DNA of 43,101 nt from NCBI GenBank assembly GCA_003427395.1, contig BFEA01000398.1, positions 1,214,203 to 1,257,303 of the forward strand, in the 5' to 3' direction. Positions 41,701-43,101 of this stretch are shown here, in pieces. Below the pieces are notes generated by a model that was given only the letters and a program-made list of their open reading frames with translations, was not told the origin of the DNA and made no database searches. This stretch comes from Chara braunii (taxonomy: Eukaryota > Streptophyta > Charophyceae > Charales > Characeae). Each line of letters opens with the position of its first letter. The first letter of the stretch is position 1. A program made the position numbers and the translations under genes.

Positions 41701-42759
41701 CTTCCCGTTACCTCTGTTTTCACTGTCCTTTGCCGATTTCACCCTGCTCATCCCGCTCGTCACCTTCACCCACTCGTTCCCACTTTTCTCTGTCCCACTC
41801 GATGTTTCCACCTTCCTCACTTACCGAGTGTCTGTGCAGACATGCTAAGATGGCAACGCTCATCGACCCGCAATAACGGCCGAATACCTGTAAACAAATA
41901 AAAGTGAAAAAAAAAAACATAAATAAATTTAATAAAATAAAATAACAGAAGAACTTGAGGCAATCATACCAATTCTTTCAGGGACCGTGCGACTATTTAT
42001 CGGCACAAGCGAAGACCATGAACGGGGGGGGAATGGTGGCGATCACAAATGGAAAGGACAGGATGATGACTACGAAGGAGCACATATGGAAGGGACACGA
42101 CAACTACGAGGGCAAGACATTGCGAGAAGGCAAGAAGTAAGGAAGCGGAGGAGCCGTAGGTAGAGAGGGAGAAGAGAACAGCAAAACGAGGGGCTATAAC
42201 AACCTGTTTCGTCGGAGCTTCACCGACCCATCAGGCTGCAATGGTGATGCAGGGGAGCCTCCCCCGACATATCACCTACCCGGCCCTGATGTCATTGAGG
42301 TGAGGTCGCAATGGGGCCACATGGTGGTGGGAGGATGATAGCGTTGCAAAGTACGCACCCAGACTTTCTCGTGTTCCCCTCCTACCTCCACCATCTCTTT
42401 CTCTCGCTTCTTTTTCTTCCTCCTTTGTTATGATCCTGGCCAATTTCAAGATACACATTCTTCAAATAGTACAATGCTGTCCAATTGCAAAAAGAAATGA
42501 ATGAACTTGAGAGGAGAGAGAGGGGTTGGAGGAGAAGAAAAGGAAAGAAAGAAGAAGATGATGTACACCAGCATAGACCAATGAGAAAGCTTTTCTTCTT
42601 CACCAATCACTCTCCTCCTCCTTATCTCCCCTGCTCTTATTCACACAAGAAATATAACAATACAAGCGGACCCGTGGCGGCTGCGCCCGCGGCGAGAGGA
42701 GCACAGAACGTGAGAGACGGGGAAAAGGGAGGAGATGGACGCAAAAAACAAAGAGTGAC
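41701..42759. other. No recognisable gene
   Basis: Includes a CCGCAATAACGGCC motif (41869-41882), an A/T-rich stretch (41890-41950), a G run at 42024-42031 and purine-rich 42500-42560. No supported coding sequence. Confidence 0.4.
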
Positions 42760-43029
42760 CTGTTTCTCTATCCCCCGACCTCATACCGATCCCCTTCGGC
42801 GTCCCGACCTGTCCCGATCTGACCTGCTTCTGTATTCCCTGACCTCATCCCGATCCCCCCCCCCGCCATCCCTTTCCTTCCCCTGTCCCGATCTTCCCAG
42901 TCTGTCTCCCATCCCGCGCCCCCCCCCCACACACATCGCGACCTGTCCCCCCTCCCCTTTCTTCCCCGACCTTGCCCGACATCGTCCCCCCCCACCTTTC
43001 TCCCCTCCCTCGCCCTGCCCCCCCCCTCC
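42760..43029. repeat. C-rich tract resembling the 9.0-11.2 kb minisatellite
   Basis: CCCGATC, CCCGACC and TGTCCCGATC units plus C runs of up to 10. Composition and word usage resemble the large minisatellite. The proline-rich frame across it is not called. Confidence 0.7.
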
Positions 43030-43067
43030 CTGTCTCTTTTTCACATCTAGATGTGTATAAGAGACAG
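43030..43067. other. Nextera junction adaptor, second copy (sequencing artefact)
   Basis: CTGTCTCTTTTTCACATCT (two A-to-T mismatches to the Tn5 mosaic end) joined to a perfect AGATGTGTATAAGAGACAG. Same head-to-head arrangement as at 35463-35500. Confidence 0.95.
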
Positions 43068-43101
43068 CCAGGTACGTATCTACGATAACCCAACAGTCTT
43101 C
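43068..43101. repeat. Chimeric tail copied from 17642-17675
   Basis: The last 34 bases are identical to 17642-17675 in the gypsy-B LTR region. They follow the adaptor, so they are the other end of a circularised mate-pair fragment or a copy of this repeat elsewhere, and are not contiguous with the preceding sequence. Confidence 0.9.

Noticed and set aside
42485-43060. 191-codon proline-rich protein near the end
   Set aside because: Spans the C-rich tract and reads into the sequencing adaptor.

Overview
The window looks like nuclear DNA of a plant-lineage (streptophyte) eukaryote. It contains Ty3/gypsy LTR retrotransposons, an L1-like LINE, long GA/CT microsatellites, GT-AG splice signals, and a block of inserted organelle DNA that includes the plastid genes psaB and ndhC. 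A charophycean alga such as Chara is my best guess, because the organelle genes look ancestral and the retroelements are bulky, but that is inference. I found no intact protein-coding gene. Single ambiguous bases (2865, 5418, 30822, 30825, 30828, 35158) and two unremoved Nextera/Tn5 mosaic-end adaptors (35463-35500 and 43030-43067) show a draft short-read assembly with at least two artificial joins.

Layout. 1-1.24 kb: low content with a GA array. 1.25-3.28 kb: plus-strand gypsy-C remnant, with a broken protease, polypurine tract (PPT) and a 1.25-kb LTR carrying six 46-bp repeats, a TATA box and GA arrays. 3.3-6.1 kb: minus-strand gypsy-D pieces (partial LTR, PPT, integrase/chromodomain, primer-binding site, 1.03-kb LTR with a CT array). 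6.1-8.4 kb: dispersed repeats, a 240-bp direct duplication, an inverted repeat and a G/C-run hairpin. 9.0-11.2 kb: a C-rich minisatellite with strong G-quadruplex potential on the minus strand. 11.3-17.36 kb: a decayed plus-strand LINE (CCHC ORF1, APE endonuclease, reverse transcriptase). 17.4-22.33 kb: minus-strand gypsy-B (LTR portion, PPT, pol, end of gag, with a textbook -1 slippery site). 22.33-34.42 kb: minus-strand gypsy-A, with a 1.24-kb 5' LTR, PBS, long leader, gag, pol, PPT and a truncated 3' LTR.

The most unusual structure is inside gypsy-A. Its untranslated leader holds about 3.85 kb (29037-32884) of scrambled organelle DNA. Recognisable pieces are mitochondrial (small-subunit rRNA, rps3-like, cob, two cox1 pieces in opposite orientations, possibly cox3) and plastid (psaB, ndhC), mixed with short GTTCG-loop hairpin repeats. 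From 34.4 kb on there are dispersed repeats, one convincing host exon (LCAT/phospholipase-like, 36431-36484), an LTR edge of the gypsy-D family at 37540, several minisatellites (69-bp, 33-bp and about 23-bp units), microsatellites, and a C-rich tail ending in an adaptor chimera.

No genes here work together as an operon or pathway. The window is a retrotransposon-dominated region with nested, truncated and recombined copies. All retroelement reading frames carry stops, frameshifts or deletions, so they are annotated as pseudogenes.
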